A DNA stretch of 35,699 nucleotides, from positions 1 through 35,699 of the forward strand of contig WFUT01000155.1 of assembly GCA_015484845.1 (NCBI GenBank), given 5' to 3'. Below, piece by piece: positions 9,053 through 16,651 of the stretch. Position 1 is the stretch's first letter, and each line of letters starts with the position of its first letter. The translations under genes and the position numbers were made by a program. The notes below the pieces were generated by a model, which worked only from the letters and a program-made list of their open reading frames with translations, was not told the origin of the DNA and made no database searches. Origin of the DNA: Desulfobulbaceae bacterium (GTDB lineage: Bacteria; Desulfobacterota; Desulfobulbia; Desulfobulbales; Desulfobulbaceae).

Positions 9053-9535
9053 ATGAAACATACACTCTCTGTCTTACTCCAGAACAAGCCCGGTGCCCTC
9101 TCCCGGGTCACCGGCCTGTTCAGCGGCCGCGGATTCAACATCGAAAGCCTCTGCGTGGCAGAGACCCTGGACCCCAAGGTCTCCTGCCTGACGCTGGTCA
9201 CGCGCGGGGACGAAGGCATCATCGAGCAGATCACCAAGCAGCTCCACAAGCTGATCGATGTCATCAAGGTCAGCGACGTCAGCGAAGGCGAATTCGTTGA
9301 GCGGGAAATGGTGCTGATCAGGGTCAAGGCCGAGGCAGGCACCCGCGCCGAGGTGCTGCGCGTCATCGACATCTTCCGCGGCAAGGTGGTGGACGTGAGC
9401 CCCACCACCTATGCCGTCGAGGTGACCGGGCCGGAGTCCAAGATCAAGGCGGTCATCGACATCCTGCGCCCCATCGGCATCAAGGAGATCGTCCGGACCG
9501 GCACCATCGCCATGGCCCGGGCACCCAAAAAATAA
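9053..9535 (+). CDS. ilvH: Acetolactate synthase, small (regulatory) subunit
   Basis: The 160-residue product begins with an ACT domain (HTLSVLLQNKPGALSRVTGLF, then GRGFNIESL), which in this family binds valine for feedback inhibition and raises the activity of the large subunit. The C-terminal half (VDVSPTTYAVEVTGPESKI, then GIKEIVRTGTIAMAR) is the usual ilvH/ilvN C-domain. AGGA sits 7 nt before the ATG at 9053. It is co-transcribed with ilvB. In many related genomes ilvC comes next; here a terminator and then psd follow instead. Confidence 0.96.
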   Translation: MKHTLSVLLQNKPGALSRVTGLFSGRGFNIESLCVAETLDPKVSCLTLVTRGDEGIIEQITKQLHKLIDVIKVSDVSEGEFVEREMVLIRVKAEAGTRAEVLRVIDIFRGKVVDVSPTTYAVEVTGPESKIKAVIDILRPIGIKEIVRTGTIAMARAPKK

Positions 9536-9563
9536 CCGCCTCCGTATCGGATCGCCATCCCCG

Positions 9564-9591
9564 GGGCACGGCCGCAGGCTGTGCCCTTTTT
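9564..9591 (+). terminator. Intrinsic terminator after ilvH
   Basis: An 8-bp stem with one G-U pair (9564-9571 with 9579-9586) and a 7-nt loop is followed directly by five T residues (9587-9591). It lies about 30 nt past the ilvH stop codon and should end the ilvBH transcript. Confidence 0.85.
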
Positions 9592-9758
9592 GTTGTTCCG
9601 GCAGCCGCCCTGCAGCGGCCCGCCGCGTGGCTCCGGCGCCGGCACCCGGGCCGGCTCGCCGCAGGTCGGAGGTCAATCCGGTCCGGCCCTGCCGCACCTG
9701 GGAAGCCGCGCCAGCTCACCTGTTTCCCCTTCGAGGTATTCCCCCAGACAGAACGTCC

Positions 9759-10403
9759 ATGAAAGCTGCCGAGATCTCCATTGCCAGGGAAGGCTACCCC
9801 TTTATCCTGTTCAGCGGTTTCGCCACCCTGATCTTCGCCCTCCTCTCCTCGACCGCCGCGGCCCTGGCCGGCCTGGCCGTCACCTGTTTCGTCACCTGGT
9901 TCTTCCGTGACCCGGACCGGATCGTTGCCAGGGACACGGACGTCCTGGTCGCACCGGCCGACGGCAAGGTGATCCGCATCGAAGAGGTCGATGACACGCA
10001 GTTCACCCGGGACAGGGCTGTCAGGATCTCCATCTTCATGAACATCTTCAACGTGCATGTCAACCGGATTCCCGCATCAGGCCGGGTCGAGCATGTCAGC
10101 CACCGGCCGGGACGATTCTACTGCGCAGACAGCGACAAGGCCCTGCTCCACAACGAGGCCTGCGCCCTGCTCATCCGCACCGACACCCAGCAGCTCTACG
10201 CCGTGGTCCAGGTCGCCGGCCTGATAGCCCGCCGCATTATCTGCCGGGCCGAGAAGGAGGATCGCGTGGTCACCGGTGAGCGGTACGGCCTGATCCGCTT
10301 CGGTTCCCGGGTCGATCTCTACCTGCCGCCGGCAACGGAGATCCGCGTCAGCCCGGGCGACAAGGTCCGGGCCGGGGAATCGGTCCTCGCCCTCCTGCCC
10401 TGA
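9759..10403 (+). CDS. psd: Phosphatidylserine decarboxylase (short proenzyme form)
   Basis: It converts phosphatidylserine to phosphatidylethanolamine at the inner membrane. The 214-residue length and start (ISIAREGYPFI) match the short Psd/archaetidylserine-decarboxylase-like family. The N-terminal hydrophobic hairpin (about residues 15-50) is followed by FFRDPDR and VLVAPADGKV, and FMNIFNVHVNR carries the conserved His. Near the C-terminus Gly182-Ser183 (RFGSRVDLYLP) is the expected self-cleavage site, where the Ser becomes the pyruvoyl group. The start at 9759 was chosen by family alignment; a longer in-frame extension to 9627 is Pro/Arg-rich and would overlap the terminator spacer. No strong ribosome binding site is visible. 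The partner gene pssA follows. Confidence 0.95.
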   Translation: MKAAEISIAREGYPFILFSGFATLIFALLSSTAAALAGLAVTCFVTWFFRDPDRIVARDTDVLVAPADGKVIRIEEVDDTQFTRDRAVRISIFMNIFNVHVNRIPASGRVEHVSHRPGRFYCADSDKALLHNEACALLIRTDTQQLYAVVQVAGLIARRIICRAEKEDRVVTGERYGLIRFGSRVDLYLPPATEIRVSPGDKVRAGESVLALLP

Positions 10404-10510
10404 GGCGATGGGAGCGCCCATACCACGCTGTTGCCATGCCCACGTACCTGCCGCCCCCGCTGGCCGGTGGGGCGCATATCCGCCAATACCACCACACTGC
10501 AGGTATTTGG

Positions 10511-10540
10511 TTGCAAGACAGACGCACAGTGTTGTATAAT
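10511..10540 (+). promoter_or_regulatory. Candidate sigma-70 promoter for pssA
   Basis: TTGCAA (10511-10516), an 18-nt spacer and a perfect TATAAT (10535-10540) lie in the 287-nt gap between psd and pssA. Transcription would begin near 10547, giving pssA a leader of about 144 nt and expression partly independent of psd. Confidence 0.6.
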
Positions 10541-10690
10541 CCACTTACTGGGAAAGAACTCTCCGCGCAGTCGCGGGCCTCTTCTCCAGCCACCGCGAAG
10601 CAGAACATCCGGCCGCCTGCCGCTGACCGGACTTCTCCTCCAGTTACCCGCCAGCCCGCCACGGTGCGGCGCAATCTCCGGAGAACGACC

Positions 10691-11449
10691 ATGGCAGTAC
10701 CCCAGTCCAACCGTTTCCATCCCGTGCCCTGCATGCTGACCTGCGCCAGCCTGTTCAGCGGCTTTTATTCCATTGTCGCCTCCATCAACGGCCATTTCTT
10801 CGCCGCTGCGGTCGCCATCCTCGTTGCCGCCGTGTTTGATGGCCTGGACGGCCGCGTTGCCCGGCTGACCGGGACCACGTCCCGCTTCGGCATGGAGCTT
10901 GATTCGCTCTGTGACCTGGTCTCCTTCGGCGTGGCGCCCGCCATCCTGGCCTACCTGTGGGCACTGACCCCCTATGGCCGCTATGGCTGGCTGGCCGCCT
11001 TTCTCTACGTCGCCACCACGGCCCTTCGCCTGGCCCGCTTCAACTCCCAGAGCGAAGAGACGCCGGGGCACGACTTTGTCGGCCTGCCCTGCCCCGCCGC
11101 CGCCGGCATGATCGCCACCACGGTGATGTTCTCCCGCTTCCTGGGCGCCACGGGCACGGTCAAGCACCTCTCCATCCTGCTGCTGGTCTATGTCATCTCC
11201 TACCTGATGGTCTCCACCCATCGCTACCTGAGCTTCAAGCAGACCAACATCACCAGGGACAAGAAGTTCCAGGTCATGGTGGGCATGGTCCTGCTGCTGA
11301 TCCTGCTGGCCACCGAGCCACCGGTCACCCTGTTCGTGGCCTCCCTGGTCTACATGGCATCCGGCCCGGCCCTGGCCATCCACGCCCTGGTGACCAGGCG
11401 GCGCAAGGACAAGTGCCTGGGCGGCGAGGAGGAGTCGCCCCTCTCCTGA
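10691..11449 (+). CDS. pssA: CDP-diacylglycerol–serine O-phosphatidyltransferase
   Basis: It makes phosphatidylserine from CDP-diacylglycerol and serine, supplying the substrate for Psd. The 252-residue membrane protein contains the full CDP-alcohol phosphotransferase signature DGxxAR-x8-GxxxDxxxD (DGRVAR, then GMELD, then SLCD, within about residues 55-80), which binds the metal and CDP. Several hydrophobic segments follow (around YLWALTPYGRYGWLAAF, LLLVYVISYLMV, MVLLLILLATEP). The ATG at 10691 has GGAGA about 7 nt upstream; the frame is open for another 85 codons upstream but that part is non-hydrophobic and unlike the family. The C-terminus ends in a charged tail. psd–pssA adjacency is common in Gram-negative bacteria of this kind. 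Confidence 0.96.
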   Translation: MAVPQSNRFHPVPCMLTCASLFSGFYSIVASINGHFFAAAVAILVAAVFDGLDGRVARLTGTTSRFGMELDSLCDLVSFGVAPAILAYLWALTPYGRYGWLAAFLYVATTALRLARFNSQSEETPGHDFVGLPCPAAAGMIATTVMFSRFLGATGTVKHLSILLLVYVISYLMVSTHRYLSFKQTNITRDKKFQVMVGMVLLLILLATEPPVTLFVASLVYMASGPALAIHALVTRRRKDKCLGGEEESPLS

Positions 11450-11507
11450 CCCCGCAGGAGAGATCCCGGGCCAGGTCTTCTGCTTCTGATTCCGGGACGC
11501 CAGCACC

Positions 11508-12092
11508 ATGCGGATAACCGGCGGCAGTGCCCGCGGACATCGCCTGGCGACCCCCGGCGCAGGCAACGCCGGCATCCGGCCCACCAGCGACCGGGTCCGG
11601 GAGGCCCTGTTCAACATTCTCGGCGACCGGGTCCGGGAGGCCCTTGTCCTGGACCTCTTTGCCGGCACCGGCGCCCTCGGCCTGGAAGCGCTCAGCCGCG
11701 GCGCGGAGCACGCGGTCTTCATCGACCGCTCGGCCAGGGCCCTTGCTACCATCCGGACCAACCTGCAGCGCTGTTTTCCCTCGCCCCCTGCCTCTGTTAT
11801 CCGGCTCGATCTCGCCAGGCCCGGCGCCCTTGCCAGGCTGGCGGCCGGGATGCCAGGGGAGGCGCTCTTTGACCTGGTATTTCTTGACCCGCCCTATGAA
11901 AAAAATCTGGCGCTACAGGCCCTGGAGATGGTAGATAGGGCAGGGATTCTCGCCCCTGGCGCCGTGGTCGTTGCCGAGGAAGAACGAAACCAGCAACTGC
12001 CCCGGGCCACCGGTTGTCTGCAACGCATCGACCAGCGCCGTTACGGCGGCACCGGCCTCTGGATCTACAAAAACGAGTCCGGCTCCCGATAA
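11508..12092 (+). CDS. rsmD: 16S rRNA (guanine-966 N2)-methyltransferase
   Basis: The 194-residue product has the features of RsmD. These are the N-terminal MRITGGSARG strand, RPTSDRVREALFNIL, the SAM-binding glycine motif LDLFAGTGALGLEALSRGA, and the catalytic LDPPYEKN near residue 125, typical of amino-group N-methyltransferases. It would use SAM to methylate one guanine in the small-subunit rRNA during ribosome assembly. It lies 58 nt after pssA and 41 nt before coaD; rsmD–coaD is a very common pair. No strong ribosome binding site precedes the ATG at 11508, but the family start matches. Confidence 0.95.
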   Translation: MRITGGSARGHRLATPGAGNAGIRPTSDRVREALFNILGDRVREALVLDLFAGTGALGLEALSRGAEHAVFIDRSARALATIRTNLQRCFPSPPASVIRLDLARPGALARLAAGMPGEALFDLVFLDPPYEKNLALQALEMVDRAGILAPGAVVVAEEERNQQLPRATGCLQRIDQRRYGGTGLWIYKNESGSR

Positions 12093-12133
12093 ACCAGCAT
12101 GGCCGGCCCGGAAACCCGAAGCCCGAAACCTGT

Positions 12134-12676
12134 ATGTCCGCGACAGAACCTGGAAATGCCGCAGCCGGATCGCGCCGGCCATCCATTGCCGTCTACCCCG
12201 GGACCTTTGATCCCATCACCAACGGCCATATCGATATCATCAAGCGGGCACTGCGGCTTTTCGACCAGGTGATCGTCGCCATTGCCATCAACCCGCAGAA
12301 AAAACCCCTCTTCAGCCTGGAGGAACGGATCTCCATGATCAGGCGCTGTTTCGGCTCTGCCAACGACCGGATCCACGTCGACTGTACCTCCGGGCTGATC
12401 GTCGACTTTGCCGTGGAAAAAGGGGCCTGCACCATCATCCGCGGCCTGCGGGCGGTTTCCGACTTTGACTACGAGTTCCAGCTCGCCCTGATGAACCGCA
12501 AACTGCAGCGCAAGGTGGAGACCCTGTTCCTGATGACCGGCCTGCGCTGGATCTACATCAGCTCCAGCATCATCAAGGATGCGGCCAAGCACAATGGTGA
12601 CGTCTCCGGCCTGGTCCCGGCCCACGTCCAGGAGGCGCTCCGGGAAAAGTACCACCGGCTGCGCTCCGGACAGTAA
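12134..12676 (+). CDS. coaD: Phosphopantetheine adenylyltransferase
   Basis: It transfers AMP from ATP to 4'-phosphopantetheine, the penultimate step of coenzyme A synthesis. The nucleotidyltransferase signature YPGTFDPITNGH (around residues 22-33) includes the TxGH-type active site, and the later ISSSIIKDAA motif corresponds to the second conserved loop. RGLRAVSDFDYEFQ is also family-typical. At 180 residues it is about 20 longer than usual because of an N-terminal extension (SATEPGNAAAGSRRPS). The true start could therefore be internal, but no other start codon with a better ribosome binding site lies before the first strand. Confidence 0.95.
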   Translation: MSATEPGNAAAGSRRPSIAVYPGTFDPITNGHIDIIKRALRLFDQVIVAIAINPQKKPLFSLEERISMIRRCFGSANDRIHVDCTSGLIVDFAVEKGACTIIRGLRAVSDFDYEFQLALMNRKLQRKVETLFLMTGLRWIYISSSIIKDAAKHNGDVSGLVPAHVQEALREKYHRLRSGQ

Positions 12677-12707
12677 CCCCGCCCGCCGGAATCCTTCTCC
12701 TGCCGCC

Positions 12708-13151
12708 ATGTCCTGCGCAAACCGTTCCCCGGCCAACGATCCGCAACGACGCCAGACCCTGATCTCCTGGCTGCGCTGGGGCAGCCTCCTGCTGGCCGGC
12801 AGCCTCGCCTGGCCGCTGACCCGCTTCCTCGCCTTCCGGGTGATGCCAAAACCGCGGCATGTCCTCGTGCCGGCGCCCCTGCCCCTTTCCGGCTATCACG
12901 CGGAACGCGACTTTTTCCTCTTTCTCACCGCCAAGGGTCCCATTGCGGTCTCCAGGACATGCACCCACCTGGGCTGCCGGGTCAACTACCTGGCAGACAG
13001 GAAAATCATCGAGTGTCCCTGCCACCAGAGCCGGTTCACGCCGACCGGGCAGCGCATCTCGGGACCGGCAAAGCGCAACCTGCCCGTCTATCCCGTGGAG
13101 ACCAGGACCGACGCCAGTGGCAAGGTCCGCGACTACGTGGTGACCCTCTGA
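12708..13151 (+). CDS. Rieske iron-sulfur protein of a b-type quinol complex
   Basis: The 147-residue product has an N-terminal hydrophobic segment (LISWLRWGSLLLAGSLAW) that would anchor it in the inner membrane. The two cluster-binding boxes are complete: CTHLGC and CPCHQSRF, giving the two Cys and two His ligands of a [2Fe-2S] centre. Gln replaces the common Gly in the second box (CPCHGS is more usual). The stop codon overlaps the start of the cytochrome b gene by one base (TGATG), so the two subunits are translationally coupled and must work together in quinol oxidation. The start at 12708 removes an upstream in-frame extension that overlaps coaD. Confidence 0.93.
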   Translation: MSCANRSPANDPQRRQTLISWLRWGSLLLAGSLAWPLTRFLAFRVMPKPRHVLVPAPLPLSGYHAERDFFLFLTAKGPIAVSRTCTHLGCRVNYLADRKIIECPCHQSRFTPTGQRISGPAKRNLPVYPVETRTDASGKVRDYVVTL

Positions 13152-14017
13152 TGGCGAGCAGCGGCCAGGGACCATTGACCCGCCTGGGACGGCTTCTCCT
13201 CGACCACCGCTGGGGCGGCCAGGCCCTGATCTGCCTCCAGGTCTCGGTCCTGTCGGGCATCCTGCTCGCCCTGCAGTACAACGTGGCCGAGCCCTACTAT
13301 TCCACCGCAACCATCGAGCTCGTCATTCCCTACGGTTCCTTCTGGCGTGCCCTGCACTACTACTCCAGCCAGGGTTTCCTCCTCCTGCTCTTCTGCCACC
13401 TGGCCGTGGTGCTCTGGAAGGGCGAACATACCTATGCCCGGCCGGCCTGGGTGCGGCTGACCGCCACCGTGCCGGTGGCCCTGCTGCTGATGTTCACCGG
13501 CTACGTCCTGCGCGGCGACGCCACCGGCGAGGCGGCGGGTGCCATTGCCGAGCACATCGCCCGCTCCATCCCGGTGGCCGGAAATTTTCTCAACCAGCTC
13601 CTCTTTGACGTCTCGGCAAGCGGGGCCCGCCGGATCTACGCCAACCACCTGGCCGGCCTGGTGGCACTGGGCGGATTCTGTGCCTGGCCGCACCTGCGGC
13701 GCTACACGGCCCGCTGGCAGGACCACCTCCTGCTCCTCATGCTGCTGCCGGCCCTCTCCATCCTGGTCGCCGCCCCCATGGAACCGGACCACGTCGGCCT
13801 GCTCCATATCGGCGGTCCCTGGTTCTTTCTCGGCCTGCAGGAGCTGCTGCGCTACCTGCCCGTCTTCTGGGCCGGTGTCGCTGCGCCGGCAGCCGTCATC
13901 ATCGCCCTGTTCGCCCTGCCGGACGAAAAACAGGGCCGCAGGCGATGGCTGCTCTTCATCTGTGCCTGGCTCGCAGCCTATGTTGTCCTGAGCGCAATCA
14001 GCTACTGGAGGATCTGA
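13151..14017 (+). CDS. Compact fused cytochrome b (b6 + subunit IV-like)
   Basis: The 288-residue membrane protein has about seven helices: four of b6 type and three of subunit IV type in one chain, much shorter than the usual fused cytochrome b of about 400. Helix B carries a haem-ligand pair with 13 residues between the His (ALHYY...FCHLA). Helix D carries a pair with 14 residues between (ANHLAGL...WPHLRR), the spacing typical of b6f rather than bc1. The quinol-site motif PEWYF is replaced by GPWFFLGLQELL. With the Rieske protein it would oxidise a quinol, probably menaquinol, and pass electrons to a c-type cytochrome; none is encoded next to it. Its 3' end overlaps the convergent HAD gene by 16 nt. 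The helix count was made by eye. Confidence 0.9.
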   Translation: MASSGQGPLTRLGRLLLDHRWGGQALICLQVSVLSGILLALQYNVAEPYYSTATIELVIPYGSFWRALHYYSSQGFLLLLFCHLAVVLWKGEHTYARPAWVRLTATVPVALLLMFTGYVLRGDATGEAAGAIAEHIARSIPVAGNFLNQLLFDVSASGARRIYANHLAGLVALGGFCAWPHLRRYTARWQDHLLLLMLLPALSILVAAPMEPDHVGLLHIGGPWFFLGLQELLRYLPVFWAGVAAPAAVIIALFALPDEKQGRRRWLLFICAWLAAYVVLSAISYWRI

Positions 14018-14886
14018 ACGAGCTGCTCCAGGCGATCGATCACCATGTCGGGCCGGGTCCCGGCCACCAGGGCGTTGTCCTCGCGCAGTCGCAGCGAGCG
14101 GGCATCGCCGGCAAAGAGAACCGTCCGCCAGCCCACCTGCGCGGCCGGCCAGATATCCTTGAGCATGTCATTCCCCACGTAGAGCACACCCGCCGACGCG
14201 ATCCCCTGCTCCTGCAACCGCCGGTCCAGCCGCCTGAACAGGCCGGGCGAGGGCTTGCCCTCCATCTCCCGGTAAGACCAGAGACTCAGTTCCGGCGCAA
14301 AGCCCAGCGCCGGTGGATCCCTTTCCAGGAAGGCCTCGAAGAGCAGGGGTGTATAAAACTGGGCATTGGAGAGGATCCCCAGCACGAGATCACGGCTGCG
14401 CAGGATACGCAGTGTCTCGGCCAGGCCGGGCATGGGCCAGACCGGGTTGGTCCGGCACTCGTAGGAGATGGCAAGACGCCGCAGGGATCGACCCGGACCG
14501 GGTGGCGCCAGGGCCAGGCCGGCAAGGACCCGGCGCCAGATCGCCAGGATGTCCACCTCCGGGTACTCGATACCCTCCCTGCGCCGCATGGTGTGCTCGC
14601 GGGCGATCTCCCGCCGCAGCAGCTCCACGGCCCGGCCCGACACCGCCGGCTCCGGCACCGGCCAGCCCCCGTCCGCCATGGCCAGGGCAAAGGCCCGCGC
14701 GTCGTCCTCTGCCGCGTCCACGCCCACATCACCGGCTGCCGAGGCCAGCAGCGTGCCATAGATATCAAAGACCACCGCCCGGGCCCGGACCGGGGAGAGC
14801 CTGGTCGGATACCCCGTGGGCACCGGCAGCACGGGCGTGGTCAGGTCCCTGATCAGGGCGACCTGTTCCTGGACAGCTTTGTTCAT
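14002..14886 (-). CDS. HAD-superfamily protein of the osmolyte cluster
   Basis: The 294-residue product has the four HAD motifs: VVFDIYGTLL with nucleophile Asp41, ILSNAQ, the Lys in GKPSPGLF, and VGNDMLKDIWPA. Position +2 after the nucleophile is Tyr instead of the second Asp that HAD phosphatases use as acid/base; DxYGT is the haloacid-dehalogenase pattern. By position it is the best candidate in the cluster for removing phosphate from a glycosyl-3-phosphoglycerate, but the missing Asp argues against assuming this. It is last in a minus-strand unit: its ATG lies one base past the stop codon of the upstream glycosyltransferase, so they are coupled. Its 3' end runs into the convergent cytochrome b gene. 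Confidence 0.85.
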   Translation of the reverse strand: MNKAVQEQVALIRDLTTPVLPVPTGYPTRLSPVRARAVVFDIYGTLLASAAGDVGVDAAEDDARAFALAMADGGWPVPEPAVSGRAVELLRREIAREHTMRRREGIEYPEVDILAIWRRVLAGLALAPPGPGRSLRRLAISYECRTNPVWPMPGLAETLRILRSRDLVLGILSNAQFYTPLLFEAFLERDPPALGFAPELSLWSYREMEGKPSPGLFRRLDRRLQEQGIASAGVLYVGNDMLKDIWPAAQVGWRTVLFAGDARSLRLREDNALVAGTRPDMVIDRLEQLVQILQ

Positions 14887-14887
14887 C

Positions 14888-16342
14888 TCAATCCACCCGC
14901 AGGAGCATCAGCCGTTCCGGGGCAAGAAAATGGTCGAGCAGGATCTCGCCGTCCAGGAAGCCCAGCGGCGTGACCCCGGAGCCGGCCACCTGGTCGTAGA
15001 GACGCCACAGCCGCTCCCCGTAACCCCGCAGGCTGTATTTCTCCTGCAGCAGCCGCCGGTTGGCCTCGATGGCCCGGTCACACTCCTCGGGATCGGGCAG
15101 GGATGCGGGGCGCAGCCGGTGCGCCTGGCCCGGGTCCCGGACAAGCCGCCGCAGGACGATCTCCTGCATCTCCTCGTCGAGCCGTCCGAAATCGACATGC
15201 CCGTCCCTGATCCAGGCCGCAAGGATCCGCTCCAGGCAGTCCGCGCTCTCGCTCCTGCCATAGGCGTCCAGGACCTGCTGCTGGCCGGCCGCGGCCCGGT
15301 CCGCTATCCTGCCCAGGCCGAGCCAGGAGACCGGCACGTCGAGGCGCTCGTAGAGCCAGGGCAGGAGGATGCCCTGGCTGTGGAAATCGGCCGTGATCTC
15401 CGGCAGGTCGCGCCCGCAGACCGGCCGTCCCACCAGCCACGGCTCCAGGAAGGCCAGGCCGAACCCCTCGGTCACGCTGGTGGTGACCAGGCTGCGGGCC
15501 TGGCCAAGGAGTTCCTCGAAACTGCAGCCGCAGGTGGCGGCGATCTCGAACTCCACCGGCAGTTCCAGCTCGGCGGCGATTCGCTTCCACATCTCGTAGC
15601 GGGGCCGTTCCCTGGGATTTTCCGGCCCCAGGGTGGTGGCGAAACGGTGGCCCTCCCCGGCCACGGCGGACCAGAGCAGGAACTCGCCGATGTTCTTGCG
15701 CCGGATGGCCCGGGTGGGATAGAGCCAGAGGGTCCTCGTGTCCGGCCCCGGCAGGGGCGCATCGGCATGGTTGCCAAGCTGCACCGGGTTGGGCAGCAGG
15801 TGCAGGCAGTCGCCGCCGGCGCCGGCATCGCCGAGAAAGGAAAAATCCCTGCCGTTGAGGACAGCATAGTGGACATGGCCGCCAACAGGATAGAGCAGGC
15901 GCGACATCTCCCGCTTGCTGCCGTGGGCCATCTTCTCCAGCATCAGGTGGTAGTTGGCCGGGCGGCCGTCCTCGGCAAAGTCGTGGATGTGCAGGAGCAG
16001 CCGCGCCCCCCGGCCGGCCAGCTCGACCAGGGCGCCGGGCAGGGCCATGTTCTTGCCCAGGCTGTGGTTGTGCACGTGCCAGAGGTCGGGCGGCCCGCCC
16101 AGGGCCTCCCGGGCGGCGCTCTCCATCTGGCGGGCAAGTTCTTCCGGCCCCACCGGCGGCCGCGCCGCCTCGTACTGCAGGCCGGGGATGAGCCGCCACT
16201 CCGAGGGCCAGTCGCCGGCCGGCTCCTGGCCGGTGAGCACGACGATGCCGGTATCCCGGCCGGCCAGGGCGCTGATGGTATGGCCGATGATCCTGGTCAC
16301 ACCGCCCGGCTGCAGGTGGTAATGAACAATGGCAACACGCAT
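14888..16342 (-). CDS. Glycosyltransferase, GT4-like (GT-B fold)
   Basis: The 484-residue cytoplasmic protein begins with an N-terminal GT-B domain (VAIVHYHLQPGGVTRII, with the glycine loop) and continues with DLWHVHNHSLGKN and LLLHIHDFAEDG. The C-domain has LWLYPTRAIRRKNIGEFLLW and SVTEGFGLAFLEPWLVGRPV, the E-x7-E donor-binding pattern of GT4 and related families. The acceptor is unknown; the context (GpgS, a mannose-phosphate cupin, a phosphorylase) suggests a glucosylglycerate-type solute. About 300 nt separate its start codon from gpgS upstream, and that gap is filled by a structured repeat. The ribosome binding site is weak (GAAG, about 6 nt upstream). The long Arg/Glu-rich C-terminal extension is not family-typical. 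Confidence 0.85.
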   Translation of the reverse strand: MRVAIVHYHLQPGGVTRIIGHTISALAGRDTGIVVLTGQEPAGDWPSEWRLIPGLQYEAARPPVGPEELARQMESAAREALGGPPDLWHVHNHSLGKNMALPGALVELAGRGARLLLHIHDFAEDGRPANYHLMLEKMAHGSKREMSRLLYPVGGHVHYAVLNGRDFSFLGDAGAGGDCLHLLPNPVQLGNHADAPLPGPDTRTLWLYPTRAIRRKNIGEFLLWSAVAGEGHRFATTLGPENPRERPRYEMWKRIAAELELPVEFEIAATCGCSFEELLGQARSLVTTSVTEGFGLAFLEPWLVGRPVCGRDLPEITADFHSQGILLPWLYERLDVPVSWLGLGRIADRAAAGQQQVLDAYGRSESADCLERILAAWIRDGHVDFGRLDEEMQEIVLRRLVRDPGQAHRLRPASLPDPEECDRAIEANRRLLQEKYSLRGYGERLWRLYDQVAGSGVTPLGFLDGEILLDHFLAPERLMLLRVD

Positions 16343-16370
16343 GGTATCTTCGTCAACTTGATATTCTGGA

Positions 16371-16616
16371 ACCTAAATCCTGCAATTGGCAATTTTGCCG
16401 GAGATGCGAGGCATCAAGGGCGCAGACGTATACGAATACCTCAATCCCTTGATAACGAAGCAGATTCGGTAAAATTGCCAATCCCTTCGGGCGAGAAAAT
16501 GAAGAAAAAAATCCTTCACCCGATCAGTGAGTCGAAAAAAACGATCACGTTCGTAGAATCCGCTGATACAGCAAAAGAAAATTTTTTTCTTCATTTTCGA
16601 AGTGCAGGGTTTAGGT
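16371..16616. repeat. Structured palindromic repeat, copy 1 (full length, MITE-like)
   Basis: This AT-richer 246-nt element has imperfect 14-bp terminal inverted repeats (16371-16384 with 16603-16616). Inside are a 16-bp stem (16385-16400 with 16467-16482, one mismatch that is G-U in RNA) enclosing an 8-bp stem (16413-16420 with 16446-16453), and a second 18-bp perfect inverted repeat (16495-16512 with 16581-16598). About 120 nt of it recurs at 22617-22751 in the same orientation. It codes for nothing recognisable and fills the gap between gpgS and the next glycosyltransferase, so it should be transcribed. It could be a non-autonomous mobile element or a REP/BIME-like processing or attenuation structure. 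Confidence 0.8.
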
Positions 16617-16651
16617 GGAACAATGGCAGGCTGGGCAGGAGAGGCTGTCGG

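Noticed and set aside
7200-9065. 621-codon minus-strand open frame
   Set aside because: Antisense shadow of ilvB, which has a full set of acetolactate synthase motifs.
16495-16598. Insertion sequence or transposase remnant
   Set aside because: The element has inverted repeats but no coding potential and no recognisable transposase fragment; it was kept only as a repeat.
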